Assembly (NCBI RefSeq): GCF_025506355.1 | Contig: NZ_JANZYP010000060.1 | Coordinates: 1-64,000 of the forward strand | Length of the DNA: 64,000 nt | Reading direction: 5' to 3' | Source: Sphaerisporangium corydalis | GTDB taxonomy: Bacteria > Actinomycetota > Actinomycetes > Streptosporangiales > Streptosporangiaceae | In this document: one piece after another, positions 17,308 to 25,112 of the stretch | How positions within the stretch are numbered: position 1 is the first letter of the stretch | Layout of the letters: the number at the start of each line of letters is the position of its first letter | Notes under the pieces: model-generated | Told to the model about the DNA's origin: nothing | Database searches by the model: none | Seen by the model: the letters and a program-made list of their open reading frames with translations, nothing else | Made by a program: the position numbers and the translations under genes

Positions 17308-18183
17308 TCAGCAGTCGGGAATGACGGTTCCGCTGTTGTCCCTGGCCTCGTCGTTCCCCCACCTGGACAGGTAGTAGGCCGATACGTAGGCGCCCCATCC
17401 GTTCTTGCCCGGATAAACCTCGTCGAGGTCGGTCTTCAGCCACCAGTGGTTGTGGCCTTCGGGGCCGGTGAACGGGTCTCCGAGGCGCTTGCAGAAGACA
17501 TAGTTGGTGCCCTTGTAAAGCAGGCCCTGCGGATCTGAGGTGTTCGGCTGCGCGTATCCGGTGGCATCGGCGAAGGTGTCGACCCAGTATTTTCCGCCGT
17601 TCCCGCCGCCCGTGCATTTGTTGGTGCTGGTGACCACCGGAAACGGCCCGGCCGGGCTGAGGCGGTATTCGGTGCCCTGGATGATCGGGTACACCATCTC
17701 GTCGGTCTCGCCGTCGCCGTCGCCGCTGCTGTCGTACAGCTGCTCGTAGTGCAGGTGCGCGCTGCCCGTCCCGACCGAGCCCACCGTCCCGATCCAGTCG
17801 CCCTGCGCGACGTGGGTCCCGACGCCGGCGCGGGCGCTCATGTGCAGGTAGACGGTGAACCAGCCGTTGCCGTGGTCGATCTCCACGCCGCCGGGATCGA
17901 ACCACTGGTGCACGGTCCCGGCGGCCGAGGCGAGGACGGCGCTCCCTGAGGTGGTGCCGCCGGTCCGGAACATGTCGAGTTTCTTGTCGTCGGGATCGTG
18001 GCCGGTGTAGGTGGACAGCCGCCAGCTCTGCCCGCACGAGAAGGGAAGCCGGAAGTCGGGGCGGGCCATCGCGGACGCCGGTGCCGCGGCCCATGACAAT
18101 GGCAGAAGAATACTGACCGCCGCCATTATGGCGAGCCGTCTTCCCTGGCCGGCCGATTTCGCGATCCGTTGAATGAGCGCCAT
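17308..18183 (-). CDS. Secreted M23-family metallopeptidase
   Basis: The 291-residue protein has a signal peptide (residues 1-40, ending ASAMA). The M23/LytM fold follows: His62 and Asp70 in TGHDPDDKKLD, His114 in YLHM, and the HxH motif His143-His145 in SAHLHYEQ. Such enzymes cleave peptidoglycan cross-links or act on other glycyl peptides. The C-terminal third (residues 190-291) has cysteines and aromatic motifs (YVFCKRLGDPFTGPEG, GHNHWWLKTDLDEVYPG) and may bind substrate. It heads a run of minus-strand secreted proteins, and is divergent from the XRE regulator. Confidence 0.85.
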   Translation of the reverse strand: MALIQRIAKSAGQGRRLAIMAAVSILLPLSWAAAPASAMARPDFRLPFSCGQSWRLSTYTGHDPDDKKLDMFRTGGTTSGSAVLASAAGTVHQWFDPGGVEIDHGNGWFTVYLHMSARAGVGTHVAQGDWIGTVGSVGTGSAHLHYEQLYDSSGDGDGETDEMVYPIIQGTEYRLSPAGPFPVVTSTNKCTGGGNGGKYWVDTFADATGYAQPNTSDPQGLLYKGTNYVFCKRLGDPFTGPEGHNHWWLKTDLDEVYPGKNGWGAYVSAYYLSRWGNDEARDNSGTVIPDC

Positions 18184-18253
18184 GTTCTCTCCTGTCCGAG
18201 CTGGTCAGACCGGAGACTATCGACGGGGAATGCGGCGAAACAGCAGGTCGGAC

Positions 18254-18284
18254 GTCCCATGGGACGGCTGAGACGGCGTCCCAT
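18254..18284. promoter_or_regulatory. Candidate operator: palindrome plus half-site
   Basis: GTCCCATGGGAC (18254-18265) is a perfect 12-bp palindrome, and GTCCCAT recurs at 18278-18284, 24 bases on. A third weaker GTCCCGAT lies at 18321-18328, close to the regulator start. The sites lie between the M23 gene and the XRE gene and could serve either or both. No binding data can be claimed. Confidence 0.5.
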
Positions 18285-18368
18285 CACCGATATGTACAAA
18301 CCCAGTCAGATTGGGATAACGTCCCGATGACGGAGGTCCGGGGGGACCGGCCTCCACGGAGGGACCTG

Positions 18369-19229
18369 ATGGCCATGCCGCCTGAAAGGATCGAACTCGC
18401 CGCGTTACTTCGCGAGTTGAAAGGCCGGAGCCGGCTCAGTTACCAAGACCTCGCCGTCAAGACGCACATGAGCAGATCCGCGGTGCACCGGTACTGCCAG
18501 GGAACGGGAGCCCTGCCGGACGCCGAGGTGGTGGAGAGGTTCGGCAGGGCCTGCGGCGCCACCGCGCCGGAACTGCGCGAGCTGCACCACCGCCTGCTGG
18601 CCGCGGTGACCGCGTGCTCGCCGGAGCCGGGGGAGTGCGGCGAACTCAGGGAGCCGGGCGGGGAGGTGCCGGTGACGCCCTCGCCCGAGGACCATCCGGA
18701 ACCAGGATGGTCCGTGGCGCGGCGGGCGGTGACGCGGCGGCTGTGGGCGCATCGGTTCACCGTCACCTGGACGATGGTCGCGTGCGTCACGAGCGGCACG
18801 GTCGGGGCGTTCGCGTTCAGCGCGCCCTCAGGGGGGCGGCCGGCGGGGCCCGCCGTCACCGGCGCGACGCCCTCGCCCACCCCGACGGTGCCGCGCTGCG
18901 CCCACCGGCCGGGCATCGCGGAGGACCGGCGGCTGAACAAGATCTGGAAGGACGGCGTCTACCTGTGCAAGAACACCATCGGGGTCCCTCTCTACGAGGA
19001 GCCGCGCGAGGGTGTCCCCATCGGGTACCTCGACACCAGCCCGAGCTGGTTCATCTGCTGGGTCAGGGGCGCGCGCCACGTGGGCGGGAACGACGTCTGG
19101 TACTACACCCAGGGTGACCGGGCCGCCGAGAAGTGGCACCTCCAGGCGTGGGGGTACATGCCGGCCTCCTCGATGCCCGGCGGCCCGCACCCCAACCCGG
19201 TCATCACGCTGCGTTGCCCGAAGACCTGA
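18369..19229 (+). CDS. Membrane-spanning XRE regulator with extracytoplasmic SH3-like domain
   Basis: The start is ATG 18369 (MAMPPERIEL), five bases after GGAGGG; the earlier ATG at 18327 has no ribosome binding site. The 286-residue product has an XRE-type HTH at about 10-75 (LSYQDLAVKTHMSRSAVHRYCQ), a linker, one transmembrane helix at about 130-151 (FTVTWTMVACVTSGTVGAFAF), and an outer region of 130 residues. That region ends in an SH3-like sequence (YLDTSPSWFICWVRGA, WYYTQGD) with cysteines. The layout suggests a one-component regulator that senses the wall or exterior. It lies divergent to the M23 peptidase and beside other secreted proteins. Confidence 0.75.
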   Translation: MAMPPERIELAALLRELKGRSRLSYQDLAVKTHMSRSAVHRYCQGTGALPDAEVVERFGRACGATAPELRELHHRLLAAVTACSPEPGECGELREPGGEVPVTPSPEDHPEPGWSVARRAVTRRLWAHRFTVTWTMVACVTSGTVGAFAFSAPSGGRPAGPAVTGATPSPTPTVPRCAHRPGIAEDRRLNKIWKDGVYLCKNTIGVPLYEEPREGVPIGYLDTSPSWFICWVRGARHVGGNDVWYYTQGDRAAEKWHLQAWGYMPASSMPGGPHPNPVITLRCPKT

Positions 19230-19235
19230 CGGCCG

Positions 19236-20741
19236 TCAGGAGGAGCCCGATCCGAGCAGCCGCTCCACGTCGCGGTCGTGCGCCTCCACCTCGGCCCTGG
19301 CCGCCTTGGGGCTCCACCGTCCGGCCAGCGGCAGCATGAGCGGGACGAACAGGACCTGGGCGATCACGCAGATCCAGAACCAGGTCTGCCACTGGCCGGG
19401 CGCGGCCGCCGCCGCGCTCTTGATCTCGCCCAGCTTCTCCAGCAGGGCGGGCGGCGGCGACGCCCCGGCGGCCTTGGCCGCCTCCAGGTACGCGGGCGCC
19501 TCGACCAGCGCGTTCATGCTGCTCACCACGTAGGGGACGAAGAACAGCGACGCGGTGACGACCATGCGCAGCAGCCAGCCCCACACCGCGAGGCCGGTGG
19601 CCGTCAGGGCGGGGTTGCGGCGCTCGATGGTCTCGGTGAACGCCGCCATCCACGGCGCGTAGGCGATCGCCAGCCCGCCCGCGAGCAGGCTGATGATCAG
19701 TACCAGGGTGCCGTACCCGGTGTCGGGATGGGTGGCCCTGCTCAGGAAGACGATCGTCATCGTGACGGAGACGACGGTGCCGACGATCATGAACGGCTTG
19801 CGCACCCGCAGCCGGTCCGACGCGATCCCCGCGGCCACCAGCACGACGCCGTCGATCGCCCAGTACCAGGTGTTGATGCCGTTGGCCTCGGAGGTCGAGA
19901 AGCCGAAGATGGTCGTCAGGTAGATGGTGAAGAAGGCGACCGCGCTGTAGTAGATCAGCAGGAAGATCGAGATGCCCAGCGCCGGCGCGACGATGTCGCG
20001 GCCCATCATCTGGCGCCACGGGTGGGACACCTCCGCCGTGTGGTCCTTGGCCCGCGCCTCGATGACCGCCCGGTCGCGCACGCTGACCATGACCTGGTCG
20101 CGCAGCCCGGGGGACAGCTCGCGCAGGCCGAAGAAGGCGACGGCGAACATCACCAGGCCGACCACGCCGACGATGTGGAACTGGCTCTGCCAGGCCTGCA
20201 GGCGGGTGAGCGTGGCGCCGGCCACGGCGCTCACCACAAGGCTGCCGGCCACCGGCCCGAGCGTCCAGAACCCCATGGCGGTGGCCCGGCCGAGCTGCGG
20301 GGAGAAGTCCCTGACCAGGGCGGGCGTGGCGACCAGGATCACCCCCTCGACGACCCCGACCACGACGCTCAGCGCCGCGAAGACGAGCGTGTTGGGCGCG
20401 CTGGGCACCGCGAACATCAGCAGCCCGGTCAGCAGCAGCCCGTAGGTGACCAGGTTGGCCCGCCCCCAGCGGTCGGCGAGCCCGGCGGCCAGCGAGCCGA
20501 ACGCGCCGACCAGGTTGGACACGACCAGGATGTTGACGTAGTACGTGAACGACATCTTGTAGTGGGCCAGGATCAGCGGCGCCACGCCGCCGCCCACGTA
20601 GAGCTCGTAGTACAGCACGACGGTGGCGAGCACGGCGACGAGGAGGTATCCCATGCGGGGCCCGGTGTCGGGATAACCGTCCAGCCTCCGGTTCCACAGC
20701 CGGGCGGAGAGGGACGGGTTCGGCTGGGACGTCGTGACCAT
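19236..20741 (-). CDS. MFS transporter
   Basis: A 501-residue protein from ATG 20741 (MVTTSQPNPS), with GGGGAG five bases upstream; a GTG four codons earlier is less likely. Twelve hydrophobic segments and motif A (GLADRWGRAN, residues about 80-90) define a major facilitator. A second loop SDRLRVRKP is the equivalent in the C-terminal half. Residues about 440-470 form an Ala/Pro/Lys-rich insertion between the last helices. The divergent TetR gene is the likely regulator. Substrate unknown; a drug or metabolite exporter is a reasonable guess. Confidence 0.82.
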   Translation of the reverse strand: MVTTSQPNPSLSARLWNRRLDGYPDTGPRMGYLLVAVLATVVLYYELYVGGGVAPLILAHYKMSFTYYVNILVVSNLVGAFGSLAAGLADRWGRANLVTYGLLLTGLLMFAVPSAPNTLVFAALSVVVGVVEGVILVATPALVRDFSPQLGRATAMGFWTLGPVAGSLVVSAVAGATLTRLQAWQSQFHIVGVVGLVMFAVAFFGLRELSPGLRDQVMVSVRDRAVIEARAKDHTAEVSHPWRQMMGRDIVAPALGISIFLLIYYSAVAFFTIYLTTIFGFSTSEANGINTWYWAIDGVVLVAAGIASDRLRVRKPFMIVGTVVSVTMTIVFLSRATHPDTGYGTLVLIISLLAGGLAIAYAPWMAAFTETIERRNPALTATGLAVWGWLLRMVVTASLFFVPYVVSSMNALVEAPAYLEAAKAAGASPPPALLEKLGEIKSAAAAAPGQWQTWFWICVIAQVLFVPLMLPLAGRWSPKAARAEVEAHDRDVERLLGSGSS

Positions 20742-20782
20742 GGTGCTCCCCACCAGCCTCGCCGACGTGCCGGCAGGGCCTT

Positions 20783-20812
20783 ACTGCGTAGGTAAACAAG
20801 CGTTCATACAGT
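20783..20812. promoter_or_regulatory. Candidate TetR operator between MFS and TetR genes
   Basis: GTAAACAAGCGTTCAT at 20792-20807 has the AAC-N4-GTT core seen in many TetR sites, and is framed by ACTG (20783-20786) and CAGT (20809-20812). It lies between the two divergent start codons. Palindromy is partial. Confidence 0.45.
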
Positions 20813-20848
20813 GGTACGCCCGCCCGGATGCAGCGTCAAGAGGGGCTG

Positions 20849-21466
20849 ATGAGCCAGACTTGGCGTATGTCCGCGACCCCGCCCGCCCGGCTGCTGGCGG
20901 CCGCCGCCGTCGACCTGTTCTACCGTCAGGGCGCCACGGCGACGACGGTCAGGGAGATCACCCAGGCCTGCGGGCTCACCGCGGGAGCCCTGTACAACCA
21001 CTTCTCCTCCAAGGAGGAACTGCTCTACACCGTCGTCCGCGACATGCACCTCGCCCTGGAACGGGAGGTCGGGCGGGCGCAGTCCGCCGCCTCGGGGCCG
21101 GTCGCCGAGCTCGTCGCGATCGTCCGGGTCTACGTGGACCAGCACGCGCGGCACCGCAAGTCCTCCCGGGTGGCCAACCAGGAGTACACCCTGCTCACCC
21201 CGGAGCGGCGGGCCGAGATCGTCGGGATCCGCAGGCGCCTGCGCGACCGGCTCACCGGCGTGCTCGTCGCGGGCCGTGAAGCGGGGGACTTCGACCTCGG
21301 CGGCGGGGACCAGGGCGCGGCGACCGTGGTGGCCACGGCCGTGCTGGACATGTGCGTGCACGTCAGCGCGTGGTTCCACGAGGGCGGGGCGCTGAGCACG
21401 GCGGAGCTGCAGGACCGGTACGTCCTGCTCGCGCTGCGCATGGCCGGGGCCGCGCGGGCCGGCTGA
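20849..21466 (+). CDS. TetR-family repressor
   Basis: From ATG 20849 (MSQTWRMSA), after GAGGGG, the product has 205 residues. The N-terminal HTH is classical: LLAAAAVDLFYRQGATATTVREI, then GLTAGALYNHFSSKEELLY. The remainder is an all-helical ligand-binding and dimer domain similar to TetR_C members (HRKSSRVANQEYTLLTPERR). It is divergent from the MFS transporter and most likely represses it and itself, with the ligand being a substrate of the pump (inference). Confidence 0.88.
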   Translation: MSQTWRMSATPPARLLAAAAVDLFYRQGATATTVREITQACGLTAGALYNHFSSKEELLYTVVRDMHLALEREVGRAQSAASGPVAELVAIVRVYVDQHARHRKSSRVANQEYTLLTPERRAEIVGIRRRLRDRLTGVLVAGREAGDFDLGGGDQGAATVVATAVLDMCVHVSAWFHEGGALSTAELQDRYVLLALRMAGAARAG

Positions 21467-21522
21467 ACGGCCGTGCGGGCAGGCGAACGGCCGTGCGGGC
21501 AGGCGAACGGCCGTGCGAGCAG
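21465..21522. repeat. 20-bp tandem repeat, about 3 copies
   Basis: GAACGGCCGTGCGGGCAGGC recurs with a 20-base period, starting inside the TetR stop codon (21465) and running to about 21522. The last copy has one G to A change. Confidence 0.85.
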
Positions 21523-21536
21523 GCCGGACAAGAGAG

Positions 21537-21550
21537 GGAGAGCGCTCTCC
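21537..21550. promoter_or_regulatory. 14-bp palindrome GGAGAGCGCTCTCC, distal copy
   Basis: A perfect palindrome with central CG, of the form bound by LacI-family regulators of sugar genes (compare CebR-type sites TGGGAGCGCTCCCA). An identical copy lies at 21803-21816. No LacI gene is adjacent. Confidence 0.6.
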
Positions 21551-21802
21551 ATGTCCGAGACTGCATCCGCGCGCCGTTGATGTCAAGGTTCCGCGGCCGG
21601 ATGTTCGAAACGGGCTGCTCACGCGGGGGAAGGCGGCCCGTGGGAGACGTCTCCCCAGGCGGGGGCCGCTTCAGGAGGGTGTGACGGGAGCCGCCGCCGC
21701 GATCGGCGGGTCCGCCCCTCGTTTCAATGGCGTGAACAGGACGTTTCGGATTGAGGGCGTCAGGCGTCTTGACAAGCACTGACTCTGGCATCCAGTCTCA
21801 TT

Positions 21803-21816
21803 GGAGAGCGCTCTCC
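21803..21816. promoter_or_regulatory. 14-bp palindrome GGAGAGCGCTCTCC, promoter-proximal copy
   Basis: This identical second copy ends 48 bases before the GTG start of the F5/8-DUF1996 gene, a position that would block transcription or RNA polymerase escape. The pair, 266 bases apart, could allow looping by a tetrameric LacI protein. The regulator would act in trans. Confidence 0.65.
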
Positions 21817-21864
21817 CACCGTCGTACCCCCCACGGCGGACACCCCCCACCTGAAGGAGAGGCC

Positions 21865-23214
21865 GTGCACCCGTCTCCACATCCAGGCCGGTTCCGCATA
21901 GGACTGGTCACCGCCATCCTGGTCGCGCTGGTCGCGGCCGGTCTGGCGATCATCGCCCCCGCGATGGCGGCCGACGCCCTGCTGTCGCAGGGCAGGCCCG
22001 CCTCGGCCTCCTCCGTCGAGGGAGGCGGAACCGCTCCGGGGGCCGCGTTCGACGGCAGCCTCACCACGCGCTGGGCCAGCGCGTACAGCGACCCGCAGTG
22101 GATCCAGACCGATCTCGGCGGCGCGGCCACCATCTCCCAGGTCGTCCTGGCCTGGGAGGGCGCGTACGCGAAGTCCTTCAAGATCCAGACCTCGGCCAAC
22201 GGCACCTCGTGGACCGACATCTACTCCACCACCACAGGGACCGGCGGCACCCAGACGCTCAACGTGACCGGCAGCGGCAGGTACGTCCGCATGTACGGCA
22301 CCGCCCGCGCCACCGGATACGGCTACTCGCTGTGGGAGTTCAAGGTGTACGGCACGGGCGGGTCGGGATCGACCCCGAACCCGAGCCCGACGTTCACCGA
22401 CGAGGTGACGCACCACGAGTTCCAGGCCAACTGCTCGTTCACGCAGAACCGGCCCGACGACCCGATCGTGTACCCGGGCCTGCCCGGCGCCTCGCACATG
22501 CACACCTTCGTCGGCAACACCACGACCAACGCGAGCAGCTCCCCGGCCTCGCTCCTGGCCGGCGGCACCTCCTGCACCAACCCGCACGACCGGTCGGCGT
22601 ACTGGTTCCCGAGCTTCTACAACGGCAACACCCTGGTCCAGCCGACCGGCAACCAGGTCATCTACTACAAGTCCGGCATCCTGGAGTACTGGCGGGTGCA
22701 GAACTTCCCGCAGGGCCTGCGCTACGTCGTCGGCAGCCCCACCTCGACGCTGGAGCAGTTCCGCGACCACCCGGGCGCGGTCGAGGGCTTCGAGTGCGGG
22801 AACATCTCCAAGAGCTGGGACATCCCCACCGCGTGTCCCGCGGGCACGCAGGTGAACGTCCGCTTCCAGGCGCCGAGCTGCTGGGACGGCGTGCACCTCG
22901 ACAGCGCCGACCACAAGAGCCACATGGCCTACCCGGCCGGCGGCTACTGCCCGGCCACCCACCCGGTCGCGGTGCCGATGCTCGAATTCAAGATCGCGTT
23001 CCCGGCCAGCGGTGACCTGTCGCAGGCGCGGCTCGCCAGCGGGCGCGGCTACACCTGGCACTACGACTTCTTCAACGCCTGGGACAACACCGCCATCCTC
23101 CAGGCCCTGGTGACGCACTGCATCAACGGCGGCCTGCAGTGCAACCCCCGAGGATACGACCTGTACAAGCCGTGGCGCGGCGCCGCCCTCACGGAGAACT
23201 TCGAGCTCCCCTAG
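21865..23214 (+). CDS. Secreted F5/8 type C (discoidin) plus DUF1996 protein
   Basis: The start is GTG 21865, five bases after AAGGAG. The 449-residue product has a signal peptide (1-36, ending APAMA). Residues about 38-165 are an F5/8 type C/CBM32-like domain: ASSVEGGGTAPGAAFDGSLTTRWAS, WIQTDLGGAATISQVVLAWE, YVRMYG. The rest is a DUF1996 domain, with FQANCSFTQNRPDDPIVYPG, SHMHTFVGNTTTN, WDGVHLDSADHKSHMAYP and WHYDFFNAWDN. DUF1996 is common in fungi and actinobacteria. Its His/Asp/Cys conservation suggests an enzyme, but none is proven. The F5/8 domain implies carbohydrate binding outside the cell. Two LacI-type palindromes upstream suggest sugar control. Confidence 0.85.
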   Translation: MHPSPHPGRFRIGLVTAILVALVAAGLAIIAPAMAADALLSQGRPASASSVEGGGTAPGAAFDGSLTTRWASAYSDPQWIQTDLGGAATISQVVLAWEGAYAKSFKIQTSANGTSWTDIYSTTTGTGGTQTLNVTGSGRYVRMYGTARATGYGYSLWEFKVYGTGGSGSTPNPSPTFTDEVTHHEFQANCSFTQNRPDDPIVYPGLPGASHMHTFVGNTTTNASSSPASLLAGGTSCTNPHDRSAYWFPSFYNGNTLVQPTGNQVIYYKSGILEYWRVQNFPQGLRYVVGSPTSTLEQFRDHPGAVEGFECGNISKSWDIPTACPAGTQVNVRFQAPSCWDGVHLDSADHKSHMAYPAGGYCPATHPVAVPMLEFKIAFPASGDLSQARLASGRGYTWHYDFFNAWDNTAILQALVTHCINGGLQCNPRGYDLYKPWRGAALTENFELP

Positions 23215-23222
23215 CCGCGTGC

Positions 23223-23252
23223 GCCCGGCCCCGGCCTGAGGCGGGGCCGGGC
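23223..23252. terminator. Hairpin after the F5/8-DUF1996 gene
   Basis: An 11-bp perfect stem GCCCGGCCCCG/CGGGGCCGGGC with an eight-base loop, starting nine bases after the stop codon. Confidence 0.65.
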
Positions 23253-23306
23253 ACACGCCTCGCGTACGGCGCCCGCGGCGGTCCGCGGGTTCCGTACGCT
23301 GGGGGC

Positions 23307-23690
23307 GTGACTGAGCCTCTCGGCGCCGGCATGTTCGCCGGATGCGCCGCCCATGGTCCCTCGCCGATCCGCTTCGGCGGCAAGTGGACCGCGAAGATCA
23401 TCAGATGCCTGGAGGGAGGGCGCCGGCGCTTCTCCGAGCTCCAGGTGCCCCTTCGCGGCATCACCCCGAAGGTGCTCACCGAGACCCTGCGCGTCATGGA
23501 ACGCGACGGCCTGGTCTCCCGCCACTACCATCCCGAGATCCCGCCGAGGGTGGAGTACGAGCTGACCCCCCTCGGCCGCACCCTTCTCCAGCCCATGGAC
23601 GCCTGCTGCGCGTGGGCCGAGGCCCACCTGCCGGCCGTGATCGACGCGCGCGACGCGCACGAGAACGGCGCCCGAGCCGCGGGCGTCTGA
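23307..23690 (+). CDS. HxlR-family transcriptional regulator
   Basis: The product starts at GTG 23307 and has 127 residues. It is a winged helix of the HxlR type: IRFGGKWTAKIIRCLEGGRRRFSEL, ITPKVLTETLRVMERDGLVSR as the recognition helix region, YHPEIPPRVEYELTPLGRTL as the wing, and a C-terminal helix with CCAWAEAH for dimerisation. The first Cys (AGCAAHG) matches a position used for redox or electrophile sensing in relatives. No obvious target is adjacent; a terminator separates it from the gene on either side. Confidence 0.85.
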   Translation: MTEPLGAGMFAGCAAHGPSPIRFGGKWTAKIIRCLEGGRRRFSELQVPLRGITPKVLTETLRVMERDGLVSRHYHPEIPPRVEYELTPLGRTLLQPMDACCAWAEAHLPAVIDARDAHENGARAAGV

Positions 23691-23696
23691 CACGCG

Positions 23697-23730
23697 CCGG
23701 GGGCCCGCGCGCGAACACGCGGGCCCCCGG
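23697..23730. terminator. 13-bp perfect stem between converging genes
   Basis: CCGGGGGCCCGCG and its exact complement flank an eight-base loop. It lies between the HxlR stop (plus strand) and the small secreted protein stop (minus strand), so it can serve both. Confidence 0.75.
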
Positions 23731-23746
23731 GTGGTGCGGAAAAGGG

Positions 23747-24118
23747 TCAGGGCCTGGTGATCTGCCCGGGCGGCGTGCCCTTGGGCTTGGGCACGCGGAT
23801 GGTGCTGCTGGGCTTGGAGCCCTTCCTGCGGGCCTCGGCGGTGAGGTAGCAGTCGTAGTAGCAGTAGAAGGCGTCGCAGTAGCGCAGGAAGCAGATGATC
23901 CCCTTCGCGGTGTCACCGGTCGCCTGCGCGCAGGTGGCGGCCGGCGCCGTCGCCGGCGTCGCGGCGTGCGCCGAGGTCGCGGGAAGCGCCACCAGCAGGC
24001 CGGCCGCTCCCGCCAGGACGGCACTCGCCAGGGCGGTGCCGGCCCGGCGCGTGACCGCTCCCCGGCGCGGGCGCGGAACCGCGCCGGTGACCCCGGAGGC
24101 GCGCGTGTGGTGTGACAT
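23747..24118 (-). CDS. Small secreted Cys/Tyr-rich protein
   Basis: Starting at ATG 24118 (MSHHTRASG), preceded by AAGGAC eleven to sixteen bases upstream, the product has 123 residues. It has an extended basic N-region, then a signal core (SAVLAGAAGLLVALPATSAHA) and a short mature part of about 70 residues. Five cysteines are concentrated there: one in ATCAQAT, then four in CFLRYCDAFYCYYDCYLT. The end is basic and Pro-rich (RKGSKPSSTIRVPKPKG). No family is recognised. It may be a disulfide-stabilised peptide, a metal-binding protein or a processed precursor; no modifying enzyme lies nearby. Confidence 0.6.
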   Translation of the reverse strand: MSHHTRASGVTGAVPRPRRGAVTRRAGTALASAVLAGAAGLLVALPATSAHAATPATAPAATCAQATGDTAKGIICFLRYCDAFYCYYDCYLTAEARRKGSKPSSTIRVPKPKGTPPGQITRP

Positions 24119-24259
24119 CGGATGTCCTTCCGCCCGTCTGGCGGAGATCCCGAACACTCCGCCCGTGACGCACACGTTAAAATCCATCACGCTCCGATGT
24201 CAATCACTTACGTACGGTGATGACGATCCTCTGACGTGCGCGGGCGTCGCCCGCGGGCC

Positions 24260-25024
24260 TCAGCGCGCGGGCGCGGCGCCCGGGCGGGCCGGAGGACCGA
24301 AGCGCACGGGCACGCCCGGCGAGTACAGCACGCTCGCCGGCTCGCCCGAGGGCGCGGGCAGGCCCGCCGCCGCCACCAGGTCCTCGTCGCACTCCACCAG
24401 GGTGGCCCGGCGCAGCGGCCAGCGCGGGTGGGTGTTCGGCAGGTACATCGGCCGCCCGAAGGTCGTGTTGTGCATGCCCCAGCGCGCGGTCAGGAAGTGC
24501 TCCAGCTCGGTGGGTGCCTCGATGGGCCCGCCGACCCGGACGGTGAGGCGGCTGTGCGCGCCGCGCGGCCCCGGCCAGCGGCGCCTACTGGTGTAGGTGA
24601 GGGTGTCGCCGTCGCGGCGCACGGCCATGCGGGACCACACGTACGACAGCCCGAAGCCGGCCCGCGCGACCAGCACCGGGACCAGCCGCGCGGCGTCCAG
24701 CGAGCGGAACACCACCCCGCGCCGTCCGTGCCCGTCCACCGAGTACAGGCGGACGTTGGTCTCGGGGAAGCTGCCGAGGTAGGGGATGCCGGGCAGGCGG
24801 AACCACCCGATGCGGTGCATCCGGAAGGCGACGAGGCCGACGTAGGTGACGCCGCCGAGGGTGTCCGGCACCACCCCGGCCGGCAGCAGCGGCGCCACGT
24901 CGGCCGGGTCGGCGGCCCAGTGCACGAACGTCGAGTCCAGCCACGACTGGGTGAGCAGCGGGCGCGGGGTGGCGCGCGGCGGCTCGGCCGTGACCGGTTC
25001 CGGCGCGATGGGCGTGGACGGCAC
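24260..25024 (-). CDS. DUF2071 (YqjF-like) protein
   Basis: A 254-residue soluble protein matching DUF2071: LLTQSWLDSTFVHWAADPADVAPLLPAGVVPDT at the start, TYVGLVAFRMHRIGWFRLPGIPYLGSFPETNVRLY, GVVFRSLDAARLVPVLVAR, and a C-terminal AHSRLTVRVG region. The family is conserved in Bacillus (YqjF) and actinobacteria and has no proven activity. It follows, on the same strand, the M1 peptidase gene but a strong hairpin separates them. Confidence 0.85.
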   Translation of the reverse strand: MPSTPIAPEPVTAEPPRATPRPLLTQSWLDSTFVHWAADPADVAPLLPAGVVPDTLGGVTYVGLVAFRMHRIGWFRLPGIPYLGSFPETNVRLYSVDGHGRRGVVFRSLDAARLVPVLVARAGFGLSYVWSRMAVRRDGDTLTYTSRRRWPGPRGAHSRLTVRVGGPIEAPTELEHFLTARWGMHNTTFGRPMYLPNTHPRWPLRRATLVECDEDLVAAAGLPAPSGEPASVLYSPGVPVRFGPPARPGAAPAR

Positions 25025-25064
25025 CCCGCCAGCATCGCAGACCGGTGGACCGGCCTTCCAGCGT

Positions 25065-25108
25065 CCCCGCCCGCGCCGGTGACCGCGGCGTCACCGGCGC
25101 GGGCGGGG
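25065..25108. terminator. Perfect 19-bp stem hairpin after the M1 peptidase gene
   Basis: Nineteen bases from 25065 (CCCCGCCCGCGCCGGTGAC) pair exactly with 25090-25108 around a six-base loop. It lies four bases beyond the stop of the M1 peptidase on the minus strand. This is the longest perfect stem among the gene-end hairpins in the window. Confidence 0.8.
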
Positions 25109-25112
25109 AAGA

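Larger units (their letters stand above)
21467..21864. other. Regulatory spacer with tandem repeat and two LacI-type sites
   Basis: About 400 bases between the TetR stop and the F5/8-DUF1996 gene. It contains the 20-bp tandem repeat, two copies of a 14-bp palindrome and a T-rich segment around 21720-21800 that probably holds the promoter. No gene with a good start is seen. Confidence 0.5.

Noticed and set aside
17276-18094. Upstream extension of the four-cysteine secreted protein frame
   Set aside because: The extension lies out of frame inside the M23 gene and is Arg-rich; the signal peptide begins at ATG 17275.
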